A DNA stretch of 64,000 nucleotides from Ancylostoma caninum (taxonomy: Eukaryota > Nematoda > Chromadorea > Rhabditida > Ancylostomatidae). Both the position numbers and the translations under genes were made by a program. The notes beneath the pieces were generated by a model that saw nothing but the letters and a program-made list of their open reading frames with translations, was not told the origin of the DNA and ran no database searches. Shown here one piece after another: positions 33,520-45,869 of the stretch. Where the stretch lies: assembly GCA_037903475.1 (NCBI GenBank), contig JBAJFG010000004.1, positions 2,231,001-2,295,000 on the forward strand, given 5' to 3'. The stretch's first letter is position 1. Every line of letters begins with the position of its first letter.

Positions 33520-35524
33520 TTTGGAGAAGAAAAAGGCGAAAATTCTGGCGTTGATTTCGTGTGGTTTTTAATACCACGAGCACGCTGTTTACTTTGGAGC
33601 TATGACACCAGCGCAGCAATGTGTCTGTCGGGTCGACAACAAATGAAATCTTTCCAGACGGAGAATGAATATAACTAACAATGGCCACCAATGACACTGT
33701 AGCAGTGGCCCCTCCACGTGAAGAAGAACGATTTGGGAGCACCCTTGTAGAGGTGACCAGCGTGATGAACAATGAGTCTGCTTGCGAGACACATGAAAAA
33801 GTTGTGACGAAGATACCGCAAGCACCCCATCTGATAAAACCAGCGCTAGCTGTGGAAATGAAGCCGTGCAGGTTTTGAACTGCTGGCCATCCAAATGCCG
33901 TCTCGTGTTGGATCTTCTAAACACTTTGTACATTCAAGGCGATTTAACGATAAAACTAGTGGTAGAGACAGAAAGGGAAGGGAAACAAAAGAAGCTAACA
34001 CATGACTCTCATGAAGAGCATGAAAGACCGAGCACTGGCTATGCGCAGACACGTGAGGCAGCAGAACCCATCAGATCAGTGGAATGCACAATTATAAGCC
34101 GTACTAGATTCAACGGACTCGGAGAACAGGAAGCGGACGAATAGATGATGAGAACTACATGAATTTTGAAGTAGTCAACAATTTTCAAAAAATTCGATTT
34201 TCAAGGCATTTTAAAGTATCAGGTGGGTGCGAAATTAAATGTCGTTTTGAGGTATGCACAAATTCTCTCGGGTGAAATTTAAACAGTTCCAAGAGCTTGT
34301 GTGACCTTCTGAGAGGGTTTCTCCTCCTCTTTCAAAAGCCATTGAATATTCTGGCTAGCTCTTTTCACTACCTCTTTGTAGAGCCGCCAACAAATGATGA
34401 GCCGACTCGATTCTCGGGTGACCGTAGTTGATGACTTCAAACGTCACTCTGAACGTCCAGTAATCTTGCATTTCTTTTACCTTGGAATCATCTTCCCAAT
34501 AGGCGGTGAGCTAGGGGTTCATGAAGTTTTCTTCCTACAATTTCAAATTCAAATGCAAGTATGGCAGCGGTGGCGGGATGTCGCTAGTCGGTCAGGTGTT
34601 GAGGGCAGCCGTGGAACCTAAACCGGATCTTACTATACCGACGCTGAGAGCAAGGATGGGCGCTCACTACATTACAGTTTCAAAACATCTGAATTCAATC
34701 AACGATGTAAGAAAGGTGCAGACATGAACACCACCACGATCTGACTGATGCCCAGCGTGTTACCTGGTGTGACGTCCTTTTTAAGTTAATTTTCTGTCCC
34801 GAAATGACTCATTTCTGAGTGTAGATCGTATGGCGCGATTCTTCGGGTGTCACTATAGACAGACTGAATCTGGGGCGCGCTACTACCGCCCGATTACGGT
34901 CATGCGTCGCGGTTTGCCGGGATCTGCCTGACGAAGCAACTCGTCCGCCTTTCCTCGATTATCCTACCGTGAAAGAACCCTACACAATTGCGGATTACAT
35001 TGAAACAATGTTTCAATTCTACATGCAGTGCACTTCTACATAGAATCGACAGAGTTTTGACGGAAATAATCTTCACATAGACCAATTTGACATGAAGTGT
35101 TCAACCTTAATGGGAGTCGTTCCTAGCACCCCTGAAGTATACAACTTCAGAAAGCCACAAGTTTGGGTAATTCAGTTATTCAGCAGTTTGAAAAATCTAC
35201 ATATTGAGTGTTCGTTTGGTCGTTTCAGAAAGCTTTTTATTCGAATAGAGTAATCTGTGGGCTTCCGTAAAAATTTCCTAGTTTTTGACAGTGCATTCGC
35301 TAGAGTATTCAGATAAGCTTTACTACTTTACTATTTTTACCCTCCAGCTTTTCCTCGCTTTTGACTAAATAAATGAAATAAATGAAATGAAAGCTTGATT
35401 TTTGAAACGTTGATGCATCGGTATGTCCTAAAAAAACATCAGTACCACTAGTTTAAAGTTCTTCTCTACGGTAGGATGATTGCTGGATGGAGGAGTTGCT
35501 TTGTCAGGCAGATACTCAGAATTT
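33520..35524. other. No gene recognised
   Basis: Plus-strand frames at 33681-34144 may be further remains of the decayed gypsy element's 3' region; I could not align them. The rest is featureless. Confidence 0.3.
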
Positions 35525-36132
35525 GGGCGCGAGTCCCGCCTGACAAAATCATGACTCCTGCTCAAGTGTGAGCGGGAGTCATCAAAAACTGCGCGTTTTC
35601 GTCCCGCAACGTCCCGATTTTATCCCACGAGCTCCGACGGGAGACCGGATTTTGTCCCGACTATAGTACCCAGCATCGTGATCCGGGAGATCGAATTTTG
35701 TCCTGGAACGGAAAAGCACAAGAAAGCAAAAATGCGCGTCGAGTTCAGGAGCGCACGCACTCCATTCGCCGACGCCGGGCGCTATTAGCGGATCAGGACG
35801 CAGTTCTGCATCCGAGCCGCATCTGCGCGCGACCGCTCCCCACGCATCTCGCCTGGCCCCCGCACTGGGCCACGGTTTCAACCGGGCCTCAGTGGCCCGA
35901 CGAGTCCTGTAGGACTCCACTCTCCGCCGAGACGGAAAGTAGGCTGAGGTCTACCTGCAAACTGATGCCTTTATACCCCTCGCTGGAGGCGTATACCGCC
36001 ACGTGACGATCACAATCCTGCAATATTTTCCGATCAATCCCGCAATGACACCAAAATGATGTCTCCCGCCGGTGAAGCGTATTTTGTCGCGAAAATGAAG
36101 AAGGGGCGTTTTGTCAGGCGGGACTCGCTCCC
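35525..36132. mobile_element. 608-bp inverted-repeat element
   Basis: It begins GGGCGCGAGTCCCGCCTGAC and ends with GTCAGGCGGGACTCGCTCCC. Words of the form ATTTTGTC(C) recur inside at 35621, 35650, 35692 and 36080, so it may be built from repeated modules. The open frames across it follow the GC-rich repeats and are not called as genes. Confidence 0.65.
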
Positions 36133-36430
36133 GAATGTCTGAGGATCCAGGCAACCGAGACGCTGGACAGTATACCGAGTGGTAGGAGTGCGCTCGGATG
36201 ATGTTTGCCTATAGTCGCGAAGAAGAATCGCGCCATACGACCGCCCTCCCCCCTCTTTTCTAGACCATGTAATTGCTGTGAATGGAGCGCGATTTCTGTG
36301 CAACAATGAGAAATGTGGGTGACGGTCGAGAGGTGCGCTCAAGAATTTCTCGCACCTCTCTCGCACATCGCTCGCACCTATAATTGCGGGCGTCGTGTAA
36401 GAGCTGCCCATATCAGCTGTTATCAGCTAA

Positions 36431-36683
36431 CTCTGATAACTGTGCAGCACGAACGCAGCCCGAACGGCGTAATTGTTCGGTTAGAAATGCTAGCAGCAAC
36501 GGTTCCCAGCTGCTGCCATCCTCTCCTTGATTGCTGCCGTCTTTCAGCAATTGCTGCCAAAGGGCTGACAGCTTGAGCAGCAATCAAGGGGAGGATGACA
36601 GCAACTGGGAAGCGTTGCTGCTAGTGTTTGTAACCGAACCATTACGCTGTTCGGGCTGTGTTCGTGCTGCACCGTTACCAGAG
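36431..36683. mobile_element. 253-bp foldback MITE
   Basis: The arms, starting CTCTGATAACTGTGCAGCAC and ending GTGCTGCACCGTTACCAGAG, are inverted repeats of about 100 bp around a roughly 45-bp centre containing CAATTGCTGCC. No target duplication identified. Confidence 0.75.
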
Positions 36684-36689
36684 AAGGAA

Positions 36690-38380
36690 GACGGTCTCCC
36701 ACACCGAGCCTTGCCGCCAGAAACCACGCGCGCGGCAGAACAGCGTTAAAGCTTTACAGAATATGCTTTACAGAACACCGCAGTGCGGGTCGGGGAAAGC
36801 GCTGTTATTTAGAAGCTGCTGGGAACTTCTGATGCTGAGATGTCGAAACCTTTTTCACCCATGCAACCATAAAATCTACTATTAACAGTAAATACGTACT
36901 ACTAATGCCTAAATATACAAACAATAAAGAAACGGTCAAAATTTGTCGACTAGTAATATTGCTGAAGGCTTCTTCTAGTAATATTAGTAAGTAGAAACTA
37001 CGGGGTGGTATGCTTCTTGATCATGCAGAATGTGTCTCAGCAGCCATGTAGACATGATCGACGACTTGGACTTTAACATTCCAAGGGTTTTTTAACCAGG
37101 GAGGTTTAGCATCATTCGTATTTTGCAACTATGTAAGTTTGTGTCGAAAATTGACAGGTTAGTGCCCATTTTCAGTAGGAGATCGTTATTATTATGGCAC
37201 GAAGCCTATAAGTAATAAGTTGCAAGTCTTGATCATAGCGTCAAACGAAACTCGGAGAACACGTTTATGACTAATTAATTTGTCTTGAGGTGTTGTCATA
37301 TGATCCCCCACGCCCTAGTTCTCCACTTGCAGGAAATCTTCCTTCCTACGGATATGCTCCAGGCAAAGTTGATTTTTCCTGTAGTGCTAGGAAATTTCGC
37401 AAGCACCACTCAGTGACTGATGAACTCAAGCTTAACCAGAGAAAAATTTCAAAGAAATACAACACGAATAAGAAAGATTGGTACTGACAGCAGTGCTTCT
37501 GCAGTCATCTATCCGAAACGCCTTTTTTTATTTCCTAGACAATGTTCCAGGTTACATTCACGGTTCTTGAAGTCCTAAGTATGGAGTAGTGGGTGAAGTC
37601 AGGCAGATCTCCAAGAATAATTGTCAAGTTCAAAACGAAATTGGAGAAGGCACTTCAGCGAACGAAATCACAGAAAAAATCAAAAAGCCCCTACGTCCGG
37701 TATTTCTGTCCACGTGATAAAAATCCTCATAAAACTTATTGAATTAGATAAATTGACGAGATGAAAAGTGCTTTGAACATCAAGGATTTATGTTTATTTA
37801 CATTAAAATTTCAGTGTAATGCCTACGTACTCTGTAAGGATCTAAGCCGGAATCTTTTCGATACCCCTGCGACTCAAAAGATCAAGTCAATGGTTGAGAG
37901 TTTAATTTTGAATTTCAATGAATATAAGTAGAGCGAATTCCCATTTCAAGTCGTCGTAAACCAGATCTTCTCTCTAGGAAGGTTGTGTTAGGAGTTTGGT
38001 GTGCTCCAAGGAAGTGATTGACTGCAGCCCTCCTCCAACCTAGTCAGCCATTTCTAGTCGCGTTCTTTCCAATTTGGTCAAAAATTCTTTAACATGGGTA
38101 GATAAGCTGCTAGATGTAGCATAACAGCAGCACAAGCGCGGTTGCGCAGAGTACTTCTCGAGGTCGTGGATGGGCCACCGCCATTGACGTCCACTGCATT
38201 TAGGAATCAAGTGGCGAAAAATAGTATTTTACCAGTTTTCAAAAAAAAAAACCGAGTTTCAGATGCGATCAGAAACTAAGCCGGTTAAATACATAGTCGT
38301 TGCAAAGGTTCTGAGGACTATAATGTTCTTTATTTTCTTGGGTGGTATTGATTTATCCCTAGGGTGGTCGTTGGAGAATG
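36690..38380. other. No gene recognised; partial MITE at 38134-38196
   Basis: A plus-strand frame at 37290-37487 (Pro/Ser-rich start, Lys-rich end) has no family. At 38134-38196, GGATGGGCCACCGCCATTGA matches the right arm of the MITE at 24191-24458. Confidence 0.4.
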
Positions 38381-39110
38381 TATTAGGTTGAGGAATTATA
38401 AATGTCCGTTTGACCTTCAAATTAAAAACACTACCACGGCAATATTACAAGAGCTCCATCCAAGGGGTATTTCCCAAACTGTTACATGACTCTTCTATTT
38501 CCTCCACGAAATGAACGACTCCCTGACAAAATCACAGCGCTTTGAGACTCCCTAGCGACCCACCCAAATTTTAGCTTCACCGCAGTTTATAAAGCTCTTC
38601 TCTTTCAGTGAACGCTGCATCGGCAGGAACAGGTGCCTGTCTGATAGTTCCGATCCTGGACCAGGAGGCGGGTGGGGTAGGACATCCCATCCTTATTTTT
38701 TGGTTCTCTTCTAGCTCATTTTCGCGATTTGTCGTTGTGGCTATGTAGTGAATACGTTTTGTAGCTGTGGTTTTGACACCATGACGATGGAGGTCTTGGT
38801 CCAAGCAGTCCCAGTATCGTGCAGAGAGATTAGCAGTGAACTTCTGACAAGGACTCATTATCTTTCAATGCCGCGTTCCTTTCATACTTCACCGCGAACA
38901 TAGTGTGTCCTTCCATTGGCGACTGTTGGATTTAGGTGTCGGAATAGGCTGCTGTCGCTGCTAAACAGGGGCGGTTTTTTGTCTGCATGTTCAAGGCACA
39001 ATCTTCTATTATCTGACACTATAACGGTTTCGAAGAGTGGCAACTCTTTACACGGCAGAGAAGAATTCGGCCGCTGGCGGTTCGCGCACTTACTATGTCC
39101 ACCTTAAGTA

Positions 39111-39254
39111 CAGTCTTTCTCAAAAATTCTTGCCTCACGCTGAACCGCCCGTCAGCTTAGCCACGTCACACCACGTTTGATAGTGCATAGGTGATGCGGC
39201 GCGGCTTAGCAGATGGGCGGTGAAGGATGAAGCAAGTATTTTTGAGAAGGACTG
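39111..39254. mobile_element. 144-bp nested MITE
   Basis: CAGTCTTTCTCAAAAATTCTTGC at the left (first 20 bases CAGTCTTTCTCAAAAATTCT) and GCAAGTATTTTTGAGAAGGACTG at the right are inverted repeats with two or three mismatches. TA flanks at 39109-39110 and 39255-39256. Confidence 0.8.
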
Positions 39255-39265
39255 TAGGTGCGCTA

Positions 39266-41117
39266 CAGTCTGTCCGAAACGACGAGTCCGCTCACGCACG
39301 CGGGGATCGAGAGGCGGCGCGGCTGGAACGGATGCTGTTGGCTGCCACGTCGGGACGGCAAGCACTAGGCGACAAGGGGGGCGTTCCCGTACGAGATACC
39401 TCGATGGCAGCAGCATAGACGTAGGCATTGCTGGCATCCTGCCAGCTTCAGCGTCGATGCATACCAACCTGGCCCTGGGAATGTGATAGGTCCCCAGGTG
39501 TTGCCACCATCGACCAGGTCGTACTAAGAATAACAAAGTCAGCGTATTCCTATTAGTTCTATGGCTACCTTGCCAGAATAGTGTGATTAAAAAGTAGTGG
39601 AAATAACTCAATTATGTGAGGAGCAGGGAAAAACAAGTCAACATTAAATTTAGCAATCATGCAAATGACTGTGCGGATATTTCATCACTTATCTCTACGA
39701 ATAAATTCCAGAACTAAGTCCAAACTTTGATTTTATGAAAGGTTTAGAAAATATAAATGACCGTTTCGATGAACCAAACCTCCACAAAAGTAAAACAAAA
39801 TCAGCAGCTTAGTTAGAGAGGTACTCTTTTCCTTATTCGATGGTCCTTCTCCATCCCTCATTCGAGGAGCAGATGCTCTTTTCGGTACGCAGTGTGTCGG
39901 AATAGCCGCCCACACAAATTGGCTTTCTCAATGTTTTGAAGCTTTTTCTCTTCTAAAAAATGTGTCATAGGAACGAAAAGCATAATAATTGTGTCAAGTC
40001 TAGGCTATATAGTGATCATATGGAGGACCTCTCATCCAAACTAGGAAATGAATACGACCGATGGATTGATTGGCAACATCAATTTCGGTTCAGTTATCCA
40101 CGTTTCACGGAATTTTCAAAAAGTCACGTTTCGTACGGATTTAGCGGAGTCGCAAAGCATACTACACTCTCTGTATGCATTATGCATCATCCCGAAAGTC
40201 CGGGATGTAAAAATTTGATTAAAAATGCTAACATTTGAGGTCTCTACCGATGTTTCTAATACAGGAAGAGTAGCAATACGCGTTTTGCTTCTGGAAGAGC
40301 ACTGTCCTGCACTGCTCTTTTATACTAAAGTCAGGTACGAAATGAAGAAATGGAGACTTTTCAACCTTTCTAACAATAACTTCTACTTCTACTTTTGTTT
40401 TCATTTATATCCAACCTTTCTTCATCGTTCCTTGTTTATTGCCGTTCTCTAAAACCGCTGCCGTGTCCACTTGAAGCAGCCAGTAGATCCTGGAACTTAA
40501 TGTTCCCCCGCTCTGAACCTGCCAAATGCTAAGCGCTTGAGCACTGTACTGCAAAAACGTTCGGAAACTATCTTCCCATTGCAGACTTCAAGGCAGAACA
40601 TGCTCTTTCAGACGCAAAACGCGTGTTGTTACCAATCCTGTTCTAGGCTAACATCGGTAGAAACGCTGCTCACATAATAGAACTATTCCCTCACGGGTTC
40701 GAAAAGAGAGGAAAAGCAAATAACCTTGTGGGTAGATGATTATCCTCCATATTGGCTTTTCCCTAATTACCCACTTGAATGCTGTATCCCGTTCCCTGAC
40801 GAGCATTTTGCCCCTTTTTCTTTTGCTAAAAAAATTGGAAGGGCATGATCGATATACGAGCGTTTAACCTCAACATTCCTGACGTCGACCTAGACAGCTC
40901 CAATATACCAGTAATTAAAGGTGCGAGAGAGGTGCGAGAGCCATCCGAGCGAGCGCTTACTGCCACCCTGCAGAGTGCAGAGATGACAGAGTTTTGCAGA
41001 TCTCGTATAACGATGAAACGTGGTACGCAGATCAGGAATGATGACGTGGAGCGCTGGCAAACGGACAGCTTCTCGATCCCCGCGTGCGTGGGCGGACTCG
41101 TCGTTTCGGACAGACTA
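39266..41117. mobile_element. 1.85-kb nested element with about 45-bp terminal inverted repeats
   Basis: CAGTCTGTCCGAAACGACGA at the left has its complement at 41098-41117. The inverted homology continues through CACGCACGCGGGGATCGAG. TA flanks are at 39264-39265 and 41118-41119. No transposase is recognised; the longest internal frames (39960-40238 plus, 39733-39915 minus) match nothing known. A GGTGCGAGAGAGGTGCGAG motif near 40920 also occurs, on the other strand, near 8915 and 36340. Confidence 0.82.
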
Positions 41118-41309
41118 TACCAATTAAAAATAATTTTTCAAAAGTAAAATATTGGCGGATACCAAACAAACCATATATTTTCTGAAGCGCCATGAAGCAC
41201 TCTTTCGCATGAGTACACATACCCTGCTGAAAACAGTGACACTGTGGAAAAATAGAGGAGGAAAGGAAAACGAATGCAGCGGATATTTATAACTCCTCAA
41301 CCTAATATC

Positions 41310-42120
41310 TTCATACGATTTCTATCCGTTTTTTTTTTGTTGAGGGACAATAACTGCAAGCCACCCTGTAGATCAGTTTATACTAGATGCTCGCGTTTGA
41401 CGCGCGTGCGTCTACAATGGAATCGCAACTAAGACGCGGGTGACGTGCTTCAGCGCCAATCAGTCGCCGCGCGCTGGCAGATCGCAGCGCGGCTCCCCTT
41501 TTTATGCGTTGTTTACATAGCAGTCGCCCGCCTCCTTTTTGAATCCTATTTGACACGGGGAGAAAGGGACTGCTCAAATTCTCAGAATCTTGCGGAAGGG
41601 ATTAGAATCTCACTGTCGGCCTATCTATCTCTTAAGTTTCTTTAGCTCTCGTTGTAATCGGGGTTCACCTTAGTTTAGAGTGACCCTCAACCGAGCTTTC
41701 TTTTTGTTTTAATTTCACGTGCGCGTGAGTGGTTTGTGCGTTTATTCAGCTTGTGTGGGTTGTTTTTTTAGAACAATTGTTTCTTTTTTCTTGTACTTAT
41801 GTTTTAGATACGTAAGTTATTTGTTGCTTGTGCTAGATTCTTACTTCCATAATGTACATCTCTTATCTTTGCAGGATTGAGGTTTCTCATTGCTTCTTGT
41901 TGTTGATCATGTTCAGTTACTTCAGAAATACACGAATATTCATTGTTACTTGTAGATTTCAGGTAGTTAACTAATTATTTTCTCATTGGCTTTTCACGGT
42001 CATCAAAATTGGAGGGCAAACGAGTAAGAACAACTCTCTTAGATCAGAGAAACATGTGAGTTGCACAAGTTTAATCTCAGGATTTGCCGTTGATGGAGTG
42101 AGCAGTGTGGGATTTCGTTT
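41310..42120. other. Probable 5' region of the small gene that follows
   Basis: A GC-rich block at 41390-41510, with a CCAAT word (41455) and a few CpG-rich motifs, stands out from AT-rich surroundings and then gives way to T-rich sequence. It could be a promoter and first intron of the gene at 42164-42796, but no start site is visible. Confidence 0.3.
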
Positions 42121-42163
42121 TCAGCGTAGTACGAGGATAGCAGCTGTTAGTCGATTGAGTGAT

Positions 42164-42796
42164 ATGAAGAGAGCGAGTAATTCTGAAAACGGAGAAGAAC
42201 GCGTAGTAACGAAAAACAGCACCAACGGACATCCTCAGGTTAGTTTCTTTTCGCCACTTATTCCTTATTTGTCTGATTTGTGCATCCAAGTCTTTTTTCT
42301 TTTGTTCATATTTAAATCTTCGTGATACTCAGTTTATGTTCATGAAAGGTTGCCTATATCTTTGCCTCTCTTTACATTGGTATTTGCAATTTCTTTCATA
42401 TCCATTTGCTGCTCTGTGAACCTCAGAGATTTGAGGAATGAAAGCTGTTTTGTCCTAGTGAGAAGCCGGCACAATTCACGTCCCCATCTTAATTTTTCTG
42501 TATTCATGCTGGGTAGTACAACGCTTTACATCAGTACTTTCGTTTATCATCATAATTTATAACATTATTTCGAAGCGAATCCCACCAGTTCTCTGTATGA
42601 CCACAGTTTTTTAAAGCTTCATTTGAAAACTAGAGCGCCAGATTTGAAGGTTTCTTACCTAACAGAATGCGTTATCGGCATCGAAGGTTTATTGGATGAT
42701 GTTTTACTGATTCGAACATCACTGCTATAGGGGGAACGACGAGAGAGTGATGAAGGCTTAGCCGGCAGTGGATCGGATATGAACGAAGTTATCTAA
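42164..42796 (+). CDS. Small two-exon hydrophilic protein, unidentified
   Basis: Exon 1, 42164-42238, codes for 25 residues starting MKRASNSENGEERVV and ends CAG|GTTAGT. Exon 2, 42731-42796, follows CTATAG, starts GERRESDEGLAGSGSDMNEV and ends in TAA. The phases agree and the total is 46 residues, charged and Ser/Glu/Asn-rich, likely disordered. A TTTTCAG acceptor at about 42118-42124, 39 bp upstream of ATG, could be a trans-splice site or an internal intron end; the frame stays open to there. I know no homologue. It may be a short gene or one end of a longer one. Confidence 0.45.
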
Positions 42797-42799
42797 ACT

Positions 42800-43572
42800 T
42801 TAATTCCTCCAATTTTCTTCATTTTTCCGGTAGCTTTAGTTAATTCTATCACGACTTACCAGGGTCAAGCGTACGATGGTAATTTACCAAAGGGGTTCTC
42901 CCGGGGGGGGGAGGGGGGAGGGGGGTAGTGGTATGGTGGTAGGGAAGTTGGGGAAATCCCCTTTTTCATCGGCGAGATCCAAGTTCGATTACTCACGAGG
43001 ATGCTCATTTTGCAAACACTCCAATATGCTCTTTTTCGTATAGTATCAATAATAACAGTTGTAAAATCCTCAATGAACACTTTCTTCTCAAACTTTGACG
43101 TTTTATTTGGGTATAAATCGACTCCTAGGATCCAATAAATATGTACATAGCTCAACTCCGTGGGTGGTGTTCTACGACCTCTGGACATCACGTGGTGCTC
43201 TGAAGCTATGGAGGTGGTGTCCCAGAATCAAACCTTATAAAATTGCAAAATCCCACAGCTTCTCGTTCGGCGGAACTTTTTTTATGGCGATAAGACCACA
43301 TATAACATAACAGCAAATTTTTTAAATTTGAGGTTGTTGACACTCAATAACAGAGAAAATTAGAAAATCGTGTAAAAAACGACCCTAATTAGTTTTTCTT
43401 CCATAGCTTTGTTTCAGCATGATCAGCTCTGCAAGCGTATTATCACATCTATCTGGGTCTCGCACTCCAACTGAAACAAATTATAGAGCTTTGGAAAAAA
43501 TTCGACAGAATTTTCCAACTAACTCTATATTGGTACTATTATATATGCAGTAAGATAGGTATGAACAATTTT
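42800..43572. other. Intergenic with G-rich patch
   Basis: A G-run block lies at 42900-42930. A short minus-strand frame crosses it. Nothing recognised. Confidence 0.35.
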
Positions 43573-43852
43573 CAGTGGCGGACGCAGGGGGGGCGGGGGG
43601 GGGCGCGCGCCCCCCCCCGAGAATGGGTCGCCAAATTTTCGAAATTACTTTACAATACAAATAAAAATCTTGTGTTAGTTTATTTTTAATTGTTTATTTT
43701 TATTATTATTTTTAATATATTTTTTATTTATTGTTTATTATTATAATTAATATTATTATTAATTTTATTTTCGGTCTGGGTCCCCAAAACGGCGGAGACC
43801 CCACTTTTCTTCCCACGCCCCCCCTCCCGCCCACTTTCTGCGTCCGCCACTG
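43573..43852. mobile_element. Intact 280-bp hAT-type MITE
   Basis: It begins CAGTGGCGGACGCAGG and ends CTGCGTCCGCCACTG. A perfect 8-bp duplication, ACAATTTT, lies outside (43565-43572, 43853-43860). The interior is AT-rich, with G/C-runs next to each end. CAGTGGCGG termini with 8-bp duplications are typical of hAT-derived MITEs. A second, split copy is at 10315-14857. Confidence 0.95.
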
Positions 43853-43860
43853 ACAATTTT

Positions 43861-45735
43861 ATAAACAAATATCAGCGTATGTGTGAAAGCTGGCAAAACA
43901 TTAAACATGACTCTGAAAGAAGAAGTCACCCTCTATATTGCTGTTACGTTTCAGCACTCATTGTTACCTGAGACGAGTTTTATTCCGTTGCTAAGCCGTT
44001 GGTGAACCGTTGGTAAAAATGTCGATTTTCCCATGTTTTTACCAACGAATTCCCACCAAAACTTAACCCTAATAAACCAAAATTTTCAAAATAACGAGGT
44101 GTGCACCAAAAATGCAAATCTTTCTGATAGCAGAACCACCTAAGCCATTTTCCCAGATCATATGCCAACCCTTTTTAAATTCGTGACAAACAACCATACA
44201 ACTATACGTGTACGATTCTAATTTTGAGTGAAAGAAATCCACTCAAACGCGGCTTTTGGCGCTCGAAAAAAGGTCCTGACAATTTACATATTTTTGTTCG
44301 CACGCGTAGATATTTGATGTACAAATGCTCCACATCCATTTTTCCATTTTGCAAAAATTTGGCTCCGGTGGAGATCGAATCCTGGACCTGCTTGAGCTCG
44401 AATGCGACTTCTGCGTCACTCCAATTGCTTATAATAAGTATGCGACAGACAAATGTGTGACAACTGGCTGGTAGTTTAATCCATAAAATCTAAAATTCAG
44501 AAATACAAATGAAAAGCTGGAAATTGAACGATTAACTCAAAAAATTAGTTGAATCCAACAAATGTCTTCTACAATGAATACTTTAAAAACTGCTAGAATA
44601 CAATAACTGAAAATGCAAAAAAAAATTAAATGTTCTGGGGGGGGGGTCGCCTCAACGTCGATTCTTTACCAGAATCACGCATGACCCTGTGATTTACCAT
44701 TCATTCAAATCCTCCAATTCCTTATTAACACTTTTTCTAGAGTGCTTTCAAACTTCTCCGCTTCTACAGTTGCTTGTCTTACCCTGCTTTCACCAAAAAC
44801 ATTTCTTTTTCCACTTAGGACCATTCGTGTTTATTTTACCACCCGATCCTACCATGTGTTTGTCATTATACTTCAAACATAAAAAGAAACTGAAAACCGT
44901 CGATTGAACCGCGAGAATAGCAAAAACTGGGGTGAGAACTACAGACAAACTGATCTTACATTAGTGATGATTTCCTTGTCTCTTTGCCTGTTCTATTATT
45001 ATCTCCAGAATTTGTACCGTTTCTTCATTAAGGCTTCCCTTCTCATTGCTGTAGGCGATCCTAGAGAAGGGGTGATTTTTGACACTTCAGACCATCGAAT
45101 CATTTGGTTCTTCCATAAATCCTGTTTTCACACTTTTCGGCTTTCCCTGTACTCAGCTTTTTGCGGTCAGTTTCAAAGCTTAAACCTCATTCTTTAAATG
45201 ATTATGGTATTAAACTTTAACATATCAGGAACTCCATATTCATGCTTATTTTATGCACGAATGAAAAGAAAAACGGGCACTCCATTCATCGCACCGAATA
45301 CACCTGAATCTGCCTGTCTGCGCTTTTTCTGTCTCGGTTACCTGGGTATTGGTGAAAGTGGCCATTCATAGATCATAAGGCATAGGAGGATTTCAAGTTG
45401 GAAATCGCACAATCTTTCATCTTGCGGCTTCATTTGATATGTGGCGAAACTTCTGATAAAATTAGCTCACTTTACTCCTCTCTTGGTGGCATTCCGTTTA
45501 TTAGACTCGTTCTCTTGTCGGGACCCTACCTACACTCGATGTCATTTGGTTGTCGTAAACTATCTCTACAGCGTACTGATAGCACGAATGGGAGATGGAG
45601 AGGATACACAGTGTCAAGGTGTAGGCATTCTGTTCTCAAGAACAGTTTTGAGTATTCACAGTAGAATTCTTATCTTCTTTTTTGAAGTATATTCAGAGTT
45701 TGCGAAGTTCCGATTTTATTAAACAAGCTTTCTGA
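43861..45735. other. No gene recognised
   Basis: AT-rich with short frames only. A tRNA-like word pair near 44345-44405 was examined and rejected. Confidence 0.35.
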
Positions 45736-45865
45736 AGCTGTAGTTATAGTACGATCCGGTCGGTTAAGAAAAGATACGTATCGATCCTCGTCGGATAGAT
45801 GCGGATAATACTCGATGTGTATCTTATACAACCGGGTCGGACTCCGATGCTCTACAAATATAGCT
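45736..45865. mobile_element. Diverged relative of the MITE at 3251
   Basis: AGCTGTAGTTATAG at the left and CTACAAATATAGCT at the right resemble the ends of 3251-3364, and GATACGTATCGATC plus TCGGAT words are shared inside. Divergence is high. Confidence 0.5.
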
Positions 45866-45869
45866 TTAG

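Larger units (their letters stand above)
38383..41305. mobile_element. Second copy of the 22803 element, containing two nested insertions
   Basis: It starts TTAGGTTGAGGAATTATAAA and ends with CTCCTCAACCTAA, flanked by TA (38381-38382, 41306-41307). The left 0.7 kb aligns with 22803-23520 and the right 0.19 kb with 23535-23723. The extra 2 kb consists of two elements, 39111-39254 and 39266-41117, each flanked by its own TA and separated by about 9 bp of host-element sequence. Confidence 0.88.

Noticed and set aside
44340..44420. tRNA-like words (GGATTCGATC and CACCGGAGCCA on the minus strand)
   Set aside because: No acceptor stem, D arm or anticodon arm can be drawn around them.
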